Origin: Anisus vortex
Taxonomy: Eukaryota > Mollusca > Gastropoda > Planorbidae
DNA: 64,000 nucleotides
Assembly (NCBI GenBank): GCA_949126835.1
Contig: OX421500.1
Location: forward strand, 18,854,181 to 18,918,180
Direction: 5' to 3'
The notes under the pieces were generated by a model. That model was not told where the DNA came from and searched no databases. It saw only the letters and a list, made by a program, of their open reading frames with translations. Positions 48,901 to 62,800 of the stretch are shown in pieces. Both the position numbers and the translations under genes were made by a program. Within the stretch, counting starts at the first letter, position 1. Each line of letters begins with the position of its first letter.

Positions 48901-51900
48901 CTGTAGAAAGAGAGATGCTTAGAGTAACTCAAAGTTTTGTCAGAGAAAGCTCTGGAGACAGACTAAGAAAAGACGTCACAGAAAAGGAGTACGTAAAAGA
49001 TGGTACGCAGGAAAAAGAAAAAGAAAGACAGAGTGAAAGCTGTGAAGTGGAATATGTGTTAGGGTTTGCTGAAAATAAAGTGTTTTTAGAGAGAGAGAGA
49101 GACAGAGTTTGAGAGAAGAATGAAATAAGAGATAGGCCTACAGAGATTGAACAAGGCAGAAAGATGGAATGTGTAAATGTTAGGGTCCGTTATCACAAAG
49201 TTTTGTTAGCGAAAAGAGACGAAGAGAGAATTAAGTGTAGACAGAGTAAGGAATGTAAGTACTGCGGATGAGACAAGTAAAAGATGGCACGCATGAAAGA
49301 GAGAGACAGAGTTTGAGAGAAGAATGAAGTAAGAGATACAGAGATTGAGCAAGGCAGAAAGAAGGAATGCGTGATCGTTAGGATTGTGTTAACTTAAAGT
49401 TATGTTAGAAGAAGAGATGGGGCGAGAAAGAGTTGGAGACAGAGAGATGGATACTGTTAGACCGAAGTCCATGGAGGGGTGTCCTAAAATGTTTGTCGAG
49501 AGTGGGAAAGCTTTTAAGAAAAAGTGATTTTGAGCGAGAGCTAGTGTGAAAGATTTTGGGAAGGTTAACTTAAAAAAGTTTGTCAAGAGAGATCGAGCGT
49601 TTGAAAAGTTGTACTTGAAAAGTTGTCGGGAGAGATCGACAGTTTGGGAAGGTGAACTTAAAGAGTTTGTCGAGAGTGTAAAAGATTTTGGGGAGACGAA
49701 CTTCAACTTAAAAAGTTTGTCGAAAGTGTCAAAGATTTTGGGAAGGTGAAGTTAAAAAAGTTTGTCGGGAGAGATTGCGAGTTTGGGAAGGTGAACTTTA
49801 AAAAGTTTGTCAGGAGAGAGAGATTTTGGGAAGGTTAACTTAAAATAGTTTGTCGAGGGTGTAAAAGATTTTGGGAAGGTGAACTTAAAAAAGTTTGTCG
49901 AGAGTGTCAAAGATTTTGGGAAGGTGAACTTAAAAAAGTTTGTCAGGAGAGAGAGAGAGAGTTTGAAAAGTTGTACTTAAAAAAGTTTGTCAGGAGAGAG
50001 AGAGAGAGTTTGAAAAGTTGTACTTAAAAAAGTTTGTCTGGAGAAAGTGATTTTGGGAAGATGAACTTAAAAAAGTTTGTCAGGAGATACATATTTTGGG
50101 AAGGTGATCTTTAAAAAGTTTGTCGAGGGTGTAAAAGATTTTGAAAAGTTGCCCTCAAAAGTTTTCGAGAGGCATAAAAAGATTTAACAAATGTGCCCTC
50201 AAAAGTTTGCGAGAGAGAAAAATTTTAAAAAAGGTTGTCTACAAAGTTTTTTGAGAGAGGGAGAGTTTGAAAAATTGTACTTAAAAATTTTTTTTTTGAG
50301 AAAGAGATAAGAAGTTAGTAAAAAAAGGCAGAGATTGAAGAAGACAAAAAAAAAGTGGGAACATTGTTGACAGTTAGGGTTGGCGTGACCCTGGGAATGT
50401 TAACTTTTAGATTTTCTCACGGTCAGGTTAGTGCAATAACATCTGGACAGGAAGTCGTTAACTTGGTCAGCGCCCAGTGGGCAGCTGTTTAACACCTGGA
50501 CAGGAAACCATTACCCTGGTCGTGGGAATGTTAGCTTTTAGATTTTCTCCCGGTCAGGTAAGGGAAATAACATCTGGACAGGAAGTCGTTACCTTGCTCA
50601 GCGCCCAGTGGGCAGATAAGGGGAAGACCATCTGGACGGGGAAGCAATTAACCTGCGCTTGGGAATGTTAGTTTATAGATTTTCTCTCGAGCAGGTGCTT
50701 TAGTGCACTTGTGTCTGGTGTGTATAAATATCGCTTGTCGGCGTTCGTTCGACGCTTTACCTGACAATACCTCAAACGGCGATTTTGGTTAGCTCTAACG
50801 TTTGAGTTCATTTGTCATACAATAAAGTAAGTTGCCTATTTTTTATTTTTTGGTTTATATGTTTCATATTTTATTCTTTTAGGTTTCTGTATTATTTAAG
50901 CTTTATAGTACACGCGTACACGTTATGTTTTTTTGTTTTCTATATTCATATATAGATGGAACCACGCAAAAGATTTGAATGCACTATGTGCACGCGGGTG
51001 TTCACCAAGATGAGTAACCTAACGCGGCATATAGACACATCTCATGGTCAGCAGAGTCATAATTGCCAAATATGTGGGCGTTTCTACACCAGAGCCGATG
51101 CTTTAAAAAGACATACTAAGAAAGTACATGCACAGGCTATGGATTCAACATCGACTACACTAACATCGACAGAAACAACCACAGCGTCCACAGCTACAGA
51201 GACAACAACTACACAAAAAAGGAAGGCAAATAATGATTTAGATAACACCAGTAAAAGACAATTATTAGACCTTACCGTATTAGACAGCCAACATAATGAC
51301 GTTGATTTAATTGACATTCAAGACGAACTTGACTTGTTAGATCATTTGCCACAAGACATAAAGGCTACGTATATCGATCATTGGACTGCTCTACAAACGC
51401 ACCATAACATCCATAAGCACATTTCAACCTATAATTATTTCCATAGTCCCTTAAGTAAACATCCCATTGACTGGCAGACACTACTAACAGACCAACTATT
51501 CACACAACAAACAAAACGATACAAAATAAATTACAGTCACCATCTCATTTTAAGACATAAGGAGACAAATGAACTTCGTTTTTTTCATAGCTCAGTTAAC
51601 AACGCAACTGCCTTAGACACTCCAAGACTAATTAATAATATACACGATTTTCACTCATTCATAGAACACTTAAATGAAACAGACATTTTAGATATAGGAC
51701 TTCAAAACAGACCAAATACTAATTATCATGTAGAAGCTATTCCAGCGACTAGTTTCTATATATATCACCTAAATGATTATCCCGTAGGTTGATTCAATAT
51801 TTCTTAACTTATATGAGGTCTAACGAAACAACACAACACACTAGATAAAGCTACTTTAATACATCACAACAATCAGAGGGTGCTAAACATATAGGTTTCA

Positions 51901-54900
51901 AAACACTTGAAAATTCAGTCTTTACATAAACACAACGCCGCAGTTCCCTTTCTTATTTTTATATCAAAAGACAAGTGCAGGCAGACTCATTTACAACCAT
52001 ACCACTATACATTTAATTAATTTTGGCGTGTCTATGGCATACACACAGACTACACTTAGGGGCCGACATTGGACTGGTTTCATAGTTGTAAAATAAAATT
52101 GTATTCTGATGTAAATAAAACGATTGAACATCTGTATTGCTATTGTATAAATGTATTTCTCTTGTATAAATGTATTACTATAAATAAACTTTTTTTTTAC
52201 TTGCTATTGTATACATGCGTTGATATAAATAAACTTTTTTATTGGGGTACATACTATACCTATATAACACTATGAATAAAATTCATATATAACTTAAAAT
52301 TGTATTTTTGGTTTTTACTTTTATGTTGATTTTCTTTATGTCGTACTGTTGTACTGTTGTTTATTGGCAATAAATAAAAAAAAAATTATTAAACCAAAAT
52401 ATTAATATTAACATTCTTAAATTTAAAAAATCACGTATTAAAATCACGTGTAACAACAAAATAGACGTCATCTTAATTAAAAACGCCCTTTTACATGCTA
52501 ATTATTGTTATAAAATAAAAATTAAATAATGAATTAAGTATAAAATAAAGATAATTACTCTATCCATGTAAGTAAATAGGTGTTCCTTACAAAAGAAGTG
52601 TCGTTTAAAATGTGTTTATTAGGACTCTTAGTAATTAAAAGCGCCAATTTACAAGATAATTATGGCTATAAAAAATAAAATTCGTTAATTAATTTCGTAT
52701 AAAATTAAGAAATTACTAGTTTTAGTAAGTAAAAAATTGTATTTACTTATCGTTTAAATTGTAAAATATATAAGTTTAAAAAAAAAAAAAAAAAAAGAAA
52801 ATCACGCCTTTTAGTAAGTAAATAAAGAATCTTAAAATTCAGTTATCAATAGAAAATTAAGAAAATTTAAATTTAAAAGATACACATTTAAAATAGGTAA
52901 GTATAAAATAAAGGGAATAATGATGTTATAGTAAGTCAAACATTGCAGTTAACGATTAAACAATTAAAATTCTTTAAATTGAAAAGCGAAATATTTAAAA
53001 AACGAATACTCGAAATACAAAGAAAAAATAACCCCAAAACTAATCCAAATGATAAAAAAAAAACATAAAAAAAATAAATATCTGGGAAACGTAAGTTGTA
53101 AAGAAAAAAACTTTTAGTGCTACTTGAATTATCTCCCATAGCAGACTTTGAAAGGGCAGTTTTATCTCTTTTTCACACCAGGTCATTAAAAAGCGAGTGA
53201 AGCGAGATCAAAAGACTTTTCTCAACAGATGAAAAAGTCATTAACAGCGCGAGCGAGAACAGCACTACAAAAGAATTTCCACAACAACTGAAAAAGTCAT
53301 TAAAAGACACGCTGAGCGATAAAAATAAACAGCTGCTCAGGTAAAAAGTTAGACAGCGATGTGAATAAGCGCCTCAGGGGTTCTAAAAATGTTAAAGGAT
53401 ATATGTTTAGACTTTCAAAACATTGATTATCAATGCAAATTAAAAATAATTATGTTTAAAAGAAAATTATAAAATAGTAATTATGACTCAAAATTATAAT
53501 TAGATAATTAATTAAGAATAAAGAAAAATACTGCCTCCAAGTAAGTAAAAATGTAAAAAAGTATATAAAATGTGGTCTATTTAGTGATAATTGCGGCCCC
53601 TTTGTAATTAATAAACGCCCCTTTACAAGCTAATTAATGTTAAAAAAATTATAATTAGTTAATTAATAAAGTATACAATTAAGAAAATTACTGTACCCCA
53701 GTAAGTAAAAATGTAAAAAGTATATAAAATGTGGCCTATTTAGTGGTAATTACGGCCCCTTAGTAATTAAAAAACGATCCTTTACACGCTAATTATGGTT
53801 AAAAAAATATAATTAGTTAATTAGTTAAGAATAAATTAAGAAAATTACTGTACCCCAGTAAGTAAAAATGTATATAAATAAATATTTAGGGGTTATTTAG
53901 TGATAATTACACCCCCTTAGTAATTAAAAACGCCCTTTTACATGCTAATTAGGGTTATAAAAAGTATAATTAATTAAGAATAAATTAAGACAATTACTGT
54001 GTCCAAGTAATTAATTATCACGTTATTAGAGAATTATTGATTAAAATTTGATAATTAGGGCCCTTTGTAATTAAAAAACACCCCTTTACAAGCTAATTAT
54101 GGCTATAAAAATAATAATTAGTTAATTAATTAAGAATAAATTAAGAAAATTACTGTGTCCAAGTAAGTAAAAAGGCACGTTATTAAAAAATTATTGATTA
54201 AAATGTGATAATTAGGGCCCTTGGTAATTAATAAACGCTCCTTTACATGCTAATTATGGCTATAAAAATAATAATTAGTTAATTAATTAAGAATAAATTA
54301 AGACAATTACTGCATCCAAGTAATTAAAAATGACCCTTACAAGACAATTATCGATTTAAAGATGCTAATTAGGGCAAAAAACACAATAAACTTATTGAAA
54401 AAAGCCTTTTACTATTGACAATGATTAAGAACACTATAAAAATAACCAATTAATTAATATTATCAAATAATTATAAAATTTTAGAACCGCTGAACCTTAT
54501 AAAGACCATTATAAAACAATGTGAGAAATAATATGACATGTGTCAATCATTGTAAGGCAATGGGAAAATCAATCATTGTAAGACAATGGGAAAAATAATT
54601 TTAGAACCGCTGACAAAATGTATTACCCTTAATTAAAAAACCCTCGTATAACAACACGACAAGACGCCATCTTGGATGACGTCACTTCCGGTAGAGGTCA
54701 CTTCCGGTACAACGACTTCCGGGGTCAAAGGTCACTTCCGGGTCAAAGGTCAACTGTGGAGCTGTGGAGCGGCTCCACAAATGATAATCGAAACGACCCT
54801 ACTACACTACTTATATATATATATATATATATAAGTAGTGTAGTAGTAGTGTATATATATATATTAAATAAAAATAAACTGATAAAGGTAAACGTAAAAA

Positions 54901-56851
54901 TTCTTTTGTTTTCAACTTACTTAGCTCATATGCAAAATTCTTCCTCTTTGGTCGATCTAAAATTAGTTGATTTATTTTTTCTTCTGAAAATTTAGAAGAT
55001 ATAGTACATGTTATGACATAGATATATAATATATATATATTGATTTTTTTATATTCTTAGATTCAATTAAAAAACAACAACAACAACTTAACATAAAAAT
55101 AACCCATTTAAGTACACAATTAAGATAAAAAGAATAACTATTTGTATTTTATTTCAAATATTACCTAATAATTGTATTCTTTTATCAGGTGATATCTGTT
55201 TTTCTTCCACTGGAACATAGTAATGATGTTGATGATGATGGTGATAAATAGTAATATAAACTTAGCAAAAACAATACGAAAATTATTATCTTTTATTTAT
55301 ATTTTTTCACTTCAGTTTTAAAAACCTCCTATTTTTTACAAAAATATATACGTTTATTTAAACAAAAAAAACTAACAGGTCTAAATCGGTGTTGAGTTTT
55401 ATTTTAGTAAGGATAGTTACTAAAAAAAAGTTAAACCAGTGAACAGCTGCCATCTTATATATGCTATATTATTAATCATATTGGCTAAATAAGGTCAATA
55501 ACAAATAAGATAATGAATACTTGCATTGTTTGACGTATCCCTGAATTGCTCTATCTTTTTCTTCACTCAACATTTTACGAATGTTTTCTATAATATTTGT
55601 ATAAACATTAATATTATGACACTGTAAAAATAGGATGGTAATATTTTAAACAATATTGGTTTATTATTTTAATTTTACTAATATTACACGCTTTAGTAAT
55701 AGTTCAAGCTTTAGATTTACCTTTCATTGAGTTGGGTTTTTCCACTACGTTGCTCGATGAAGCTGATGTAACTTAGAAAAAGAAAATGTTAGGATGGTAT
55801 AACTATCTATACAATACGGCTTTTGTTATTAATAATATTACTAGCCTTTAAATCATATATGTTGTAGTGTCCCGAAAACAATGTCATTAAATGTATTATG
55901 ATTTATTTATATGGTTTACTAATTCTTTTATAAATTAGAAGTTGTTTCTTTAGTTGATTATCTTGACTAGGGGCTACTAATGGTGTTAATTTAGTTAATT
56001 AAGTATTTCAACTTGCATTCAGAATTAAATTTAACCCTTACAGTCCCGGGCGCGTATCTAGCGGAACTGAAGGCAGCATAGATAAAAGTAGGACGGTACA
56101 GGAAGGGTTAATAAGTCACATCAATAAAAGCAAGTAGTTTTAAAAAAGTAATTTTAATAGTATTATCAAAAATTTAATAAATTAAATCCAATTATAATTT
56201 CTTCAAAAATGTTATCCTAAGAGCATGGCAATTGAACTTACTTAAAAGATCTGCAGATTGAGCATTTCTTTTTTTCACATCAGAAAGTTTACTTTGCACT
56301 TAGTAAAAGATGTATTGTTAAAAAAGTTATTAATATTAACACGTGATCAATAAAATCATAAGGCTTTTATTAAGATGTAGATTTTTTATAATAATCACGA
56401 ACCCCAATAAATAATATATATTTTCTAAATAGAAAGGTATTTACATAGAACATAATAATATAGTGGTATAAGTTCTTACACATTTTATTTTCATTCTTCA
56501 ATCTGTTATTTTCTTGAATCAAAAGGTCTGGAATTAATAAATTTTATTTCATTAAAAATAATAATGTTAAAAAAACACTAAGTTTACCGCCTTAGAAAAA
56601 GCAAACAATATTTACAAAAAAATATTATTTTTATAAATTAAAACATTTATATACATATATATTTATATATACCATTTATCTGTTTTATGAGTGTATGTGT
56701 GTGTTCATTTGTAATCTAGATGTATAAGCACATGTTTATTTTTGCACAATATTGATTGTTGAATAGTGTTGGTTTCGATTTACTTACACCTTGCATAAAT
56801 TAATTCATAAAACATACGATTAAATATATGTATAAATGGAAAATGTCATAC

Positions 56852-56894
<43 letters not shown>

Positions 56895-59800
56895 GAGTTA
56901 TGCCATATCATGCCTATCAAGCTTTCATTTAAAAAGAAATTAGAACGATATGTATTTTTAAAGTGGACAGATTGTTTTTTTTTTTTTATCAGATATGCAT
57001 GTGCCCAGCAATACGGTAAAGTGTGTAAATCATATTAAAAATTTAGTTAAAGTAGAACATAGAAAATACAAGTCTTGTAACATGTGGCCTAATATTATAA
57101 GTATTGCAGAAAGTTTAAATTATTAAAGAGTCTTTTAGTTCAAGAAAAATAAAATCATTTAACAAACTACTTACTGTAGGATTCATCTTTGTGCTTTAGA
57201 TTTTCTCTTTGTTCTAAATTAAACAAGGAATGTATGAAATAATTTATATATTGTGCGTTTCAATTAAATCATTTCAGACAAAGAACAAGAAAAACAGTTC
57301 TTTATGAAGATTTTTTTTATTTCATTTAATAAGGTCTATTGTTTACGTCTAATATTGACAACAACAAAAGAAGAAATGTTTCTGTAGGTATTTTTTTTTT
57401 ATATATAACCTATTATTGCATACTATTAACACTTGATATTCTTTTAATACTAATCGCATGCAAATGACATAGTTGATATATAAAATATAGTTTTTTTGAA
57501 AGGGCCTGCAAATTAAAAATTGTATGTTACTGGTTGGAATATATTTTCTTAACTTTAATTTAGCTTTAATTTTGTCTAAATATTAAAAAAAAAAATAAAG
57601 ATGAAGACACATTTTTTTCAGTTTTTTTGTAAAGTGAATATGTATTAACATTATACAACTTTTTTTAAACAGATTTTTTATTTAGCTATCAAATTTATCA
57701 AAAGAAGTATGAATAATATAACATCGATGATATCATTTAATTATATATATCTATATATGTGAATGTTTAGGTTAAAATGTTATGTAATTTACTTAAAAGT
57801 TCCTAAAACAGAGAGAAAAAATTGTAAAGAGATGAAACAATTTGGTTAACTCAATACCATCCTTCTTTTCGTAGCTCATGAAAGCTGAGAATAAGAAAAC
57901 GTAGACATCACTAAACATATGGCAACATTCTTAGCAATAATTATCAGGATTACAAGTTTGTTATTCAACTCTTTTTTTTTATATTTAATGATAATCTTTA
58001 TTATATCATGCTGTTTTTTTTTTACATTTGGCATGCTCATGCTGCTTTTAGTACATTCTAATTTGTAGTGACAGATATAGGTAAACATTAGTTAAGTCTT
58101 GAAAAACTTTTTAAAAGAACAATTATTTGTGTGTGGGTGTATTAGACTATTTGTAATAAAACAATCTTCAGTTCTTTGGAATTTATTTTTCCTTCTTAAT
58201 AATTTGTCATCGCGTTCTCAATGTTTTATTCATTACTGTGAGAAGATAACTGCTTGACTATTTCACTTCTGACTGTCACTAATGTTACTGGACACAAATG
58301 GTTGATGCTTGGTACATCTCCAGTTCATGTTTTCATTTAGCACCTTCTACTTGAGCATTACCTGGAAGCCGAAACCACCAATATGGGTTTCAGCAGGAAC
58401 CAGCTAGAGTGGATGTCCAAGGATAGGAGAATCTGGAGAACTGTTGTTGGTGGCATGGTTGACTGGTCTAAGTATGTATGTAACTTAAGCCATAATTCAT
58501 ATCCTTCATTTACTACTATATATCTACCTTTCTATTTATTATGAGCTTTAGAAGAATTTATCTTACGGTCGTAATATTTGAGGTTCACAGAATTGTCGTT
58601 CAATAAAGTATACAAGTCCCGAGGGGACAATGCGCAATGCATTATAGAGGATTAATTATGTCACATTATAGGAATACACCTCACTTTCTTTTCTTTCCAA
58701 TGCGAAATTTTGTGGGAGGGGCTGGAGCAAAATCTAATTTATATGTAAGGTGAGTGCAAAATTCTGGGATTTTTCTTGCAAGATGCGTGCAAAATCTGGG
58801 AATAGTTCATTATTTAACGTACAGGGGAGATCCCCTTAAAACAATCGCGTTTTATTGTGGGACCACGTAGTGGGTACCAACATCATACCCCTCTCGTGGT
58901 GGACTTATCTCGCCGCTCTCACTAAGCAGTATATAAGACCTTTACGCGATGCAAATGTAGTTTTTCTGAGTTAGTTCTTTCTGGACGATAAGAGGTATTT
59001 TATTTAGTCTCTTAATGACGCTTGTGTTAACTCTATTTTATTGTGTCTGTAGATAATTGTATATATACATAAGTGTACAAGAATTATTTTTTTATGGATT
59101 AAAGATTATACTGAATGAAAAAATTACACCCTTGTTACTTTAGTCAAGTTACCGTATCGTTATTCGCAATATAATATATATTTATAACACCAAGTTAAAA
59201 TACAAATATCTAAGATAAGATAAGAATTGGCACTTCGTATAGCGCTTCTATCCATGCTAATTTAATAGCATGCTCAGTGCGCTCTTGGTGTGACTTGAAA
59301 TGGCAGATGTATTAGCCAAAGAGAAATGTCTTTAAGTTATTTTTAAAAGTTCTGGTTTAGTGAAGGAACTGCCGGACCTCAAATTCTGAATTCGCTCCCA
59401 GGGCTAAAAGGTATAAGTGTATTGATAAAGATAAAATTAAATACAATGTCAACCCTAGGACGAACGAGAATTTAGAACATCATCTACACTACTCGGACCA
59501 CTAGACGATAGTAGTTGTAACAATTGTCTGAGGATTAAGTGACCTGTCACCAGTTAAAACAACTGTGATGGTCGCAGTTTTTTTTTTAGAACTGCTGTAA
59601 GAAGTCTAAATTACTCTTCAGCAAATTGACAGAGATGAAAATAAGCATGAATGATTTTTTTAAAGGTTTACAGAGAAATCTCTAGCAGCTAGCAGATTCA
59701 TCAAGAATCCAAGTTATGAATTATATGTACCAACATTTTAGTGAATATGAGGGGCTTGACAAAGAAATTATTGCTCTGATATGCCAACTCATATAAGATA

Positions 59801-62800
59801 ATAATAATAATAATATTGAGACTTAAAAAGCGCGAATCCCGTTAGCAACATTTCTATGCGCTGTCAACAGTCACAGACAGAGTACAGACAACGAATAAAA
59901 GACAAAGACAATCTAAATCTTCAATCTTCTTACTGTTTCTACATTGTGATGAGTACTCTCACTTTCTTTTTCTATAAAAAGAAAATTGAAATTGATCTCT
60001 TCTTTGAAACAAAAATCCTTCCGAATTTGCAAAGTCCTGTTGTGTTATGTGCCAACATTCGGAACCACATAAAAGACACAGCTGTTATAGACTTTGAATT
60101 TTGTTCTGGTACTATATTGACAGTATTTTCATATGTATTTCACGCTGTTAAATTCATTTCTTGCTTTATTCAGTATGTTCTGAATGACATTTTTGCTCTA
60201 CCCTTCAGGGTCATTTAACAAAACTGGCCAAATAATATACCCCATAAAATTGATGTCTCAATCAAAAGGACAAATCATTGGATTGGACATGTACTGAAAA
60301 TGGAGGAAGAGAAAATATGCAAAACAGCCTTACACTGGACGAAAGAGGAGGAAAAAGAAAGAGAGGGTGACTAAAGGTAACCTGGTGCTTAACATTCGAA
60401 TAGTAATTAAGGAAATTTGGTCACTCCTGGAGAACAATCGGATTGTCGCAATTGAAAAAGAAATTGTTCTAAAATTTATTTGTTTTTATATATAGTTAAA
60501 ATATCATATGCACTATTTAAAAGAATACAGATACGTTCAATATTACGATCAGTAAATTTCAGTATTTTATCATTTTAATTACTTCAGTCTGCTATTGGTT
60601 ATATTCAATAAGAATATTTAAAAAATGTCATATCCATAAATTAATACAATAACATGATACTTATTTCACAACTTACTGTCCTCTTCATCTTCATGTTGTT
60701 TGATGTCTTCATGTACTAATATAAAAAAATAAAAAATAAAATAAATATAAAGGCCAATAATTTACTTTCAATTTAATCGCCCTTTTAAAAACAAAAATAA
60801 TTAAGAATCGCGTATTATCATAACTTACTATGCTGTTTGAAACTGTTTGAAAAAATAAGAATATATATCTAAAATTAAACAATCCAGTTACGTTAAGAAT
60901 TTCGTATATATATTTGTATGCATCTTAGTTATGCATTAGCCTTTCAAATATTAATCTACGTTATATGTCTCACACACAAAGAAGAAACTAACATAACCGA
61001 ATGGATTGAATCTAGTTGATAATTAATAATGACCTGTATTTAAAAAATAATGTTAACAGATTGGAGAAGTGCGTTAACTTGCGTTCAATAAGCATTCACC
61101 AGTTAAAATAGAAACGACAAAATATATTTACAACACGATTAGGAAGCGGTTTTTTGACTGAAAAAATTGATATAATGTGCTGTCCGGTGCTTCATGTGCT
61201 AAGTTCAATTACCCTTTAGAAGGTCAGGTCAACCACCAACAAGAAAACATAAATACTAAGCCGAATATCATGTAATAGACTAAAAACAACAACGAATATT
61301 TTGGCACCATAAATTCATATCTTGGTAGAAATCCCATATATTAATGAACTTTGTTGTCTTGTAATTGGCTTAGCAGTTCGTTTATATCAGACTTTCTCAA
61401 GGTCACGAAATAATATTCCAATTCAAAAAATCCTCAGCACTGACGCAGCAGCAGGTCCAACTGATAATGTGTCAAAAATAAAATTGTTTTGTTTTTGTTT
61501 AACATATATCACGTCTTTGATTTGGTGGCAAAGTCCAACTTGAGCCCCTAAAACACTGCAGGGCGGTAGACAAATTCACCACTATGTACAAGATCATGAA
61601 CTACCACGTGGAAATGTCCACACAGCCAGGTCGTATCCAACAGGTGCCCCGCTCTACCCGAGATCATCAACTCAAACTGCATGTTCCACACGCACGCATC
61701 GACGTCTACAAGTATTATTTTATACCTTCAGCCATTAGCTTCTGTGCCGGCTTTCAAATCTTCACTGAAGTGCTGGACTAAATACCTCAAGTGAAACTCT
61801 GTCATTTCGTTTGTAATTCTTGTTTTTTGATGTCTTAAAATGTTATATAATGTAGTTAAATTGTGGACTATTTCCTCGATCCTAATGGGGTATCTATACC
61901 TACTATGAAGAAGAAGAATTAGGTTATACGGACATGTCCTTATGACTGCAGCTAAGATGACTTCGTCACCACTTGCCTGCATATTGCATATCATGCATGC
62001 ACTGCTCTTACTGATCATATACCGGAATCTAAGAGAAAAAATGAATTCGGTCGCGGAAAGATCAGTGACTCTTGGATAATGTATCACAGGTATCACTTAA
62101 AAGCGAACCGTTGGAGCTTTTCAGGAATCAAGAAAATTTTATCCATAAAGAATTTGACTAACAAATTTTCTGAACATAGTTTTTTTTTTCTTCTTTTTTA
62201 TTGATTTGCTTTAATGGAAGTCACGGAACATATAAGGGTTAGTTAAAATTAGTGATGTTAAAACCATTTTTTTAAACCGATTTTGGTTCTATAAAACCGG
62301 TTTCAAACCGGATTTTGGTCCTCCCCCTGCGCCATGTTACAAGTAACAGGCAGGAAAATGTGCGTAGTTTTGTACGTATATTTGATAAAAAGCTCAAACC
62401 TAATTAGTGTTTGTAGGGCATTCAAATGGTTAGTCTTTGCGAATACAATATGATTTTGAAAACTTTATCATACAATTCTTTAGAGCTAAAAATCTGGGCT
62501 AATTAATTAAAACAGATAATATCTTTCAATAGTGATGATCAAATTTCAGATTATCGTTGACCATGGTATTAGGAAGCATATGAAGAGGATGACGATGTTA
62601 ATCCAGGATGCTTCGTACGCAGCGTACGCAATCCAGTGGTACTGCCATTTCTTTTGCTTATCTGTTTTTTAACATAGTTCAAACCAAGCTGTTAAAGACG
62701 TTATTTTTTTCTTTTTCAAAATGTTCCCACACAAAGGATTGATTTATTTTACAAAAGTTTGATTTATTCTACTAACCATGTCGAAACTGTTTTTCTTTAA

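Larger units (their letters stand above)
39954..54811. mobile_element. Giant palindromic (foldback) element, about 14.9 kb
   Basis: Two near-identical inverted arms (39954-46626 and 48140-54811) flank a unique 1513-bp spacer. Mirrored coordinates sum to 94766, or 94765 outside a 1-bp homopolymer difference near 41980/52780. Ends read AGTAGTGTAGTAGGG and CCCTACTACACTACT and lie in TA repeats. Each arm holds the same two genes and the same tandem arrays. No transposase, integrase, reverse transcriptase or polymerase was seen. Foldback transposons and Polinton derivatives are the closest known architectures, the latter because of AG...CT ends and a capture-like zinc-finger gene, but neither is proven. 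Confidence 0.8.
48140..54811 (-). repeat. Palindrome right arm
   Basis: 6672 bp, the inverted counterpart of the left arm. It begins CTTTTCCCAAATTCACAC and ends CCCTACTACACTACT. Confidence 0.9.
57214..60676. other. Long intron with repeat debris
   Basis: Mostly AT-rich. Contains possible LINE debris near 58360-58480 (ending RRIWRTVVGGMVDW on the plus strand), an LTR- or promoter-like patch (58600-59150), a SINE tail (59800-59865) and LINE debris (60240-60440). A 10-bp AG...GT-bounded segment near 57793 is out of phase and was not called. Confidence 0.4.

Noticed and set aside
39954..54811. Palindrome as a simple read-through assembly artefact
   Set aside because: There is a unique 1.5-kb spacer, the flanks differ, the host gene's exons continue on both sides, and the arms differ at several sites. 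It is still worth checking with reads.
57791..57802. 10-bp AG/GT-bounded mini-exon
   Set aside because: Its length is not a multiple of three and it breaks the phase rule of the other exons.
60831..60850. Mini-exon of 14 or 40 bp before a GTAAGT
   Set aside because: No acceptor gives phase 1-1, so only a stray donor is supported.
61728..62096. 122-codon minus-strand frame
   Set aside because: It overlaps a plus-strand LINE fragment in antisense and has no motif.
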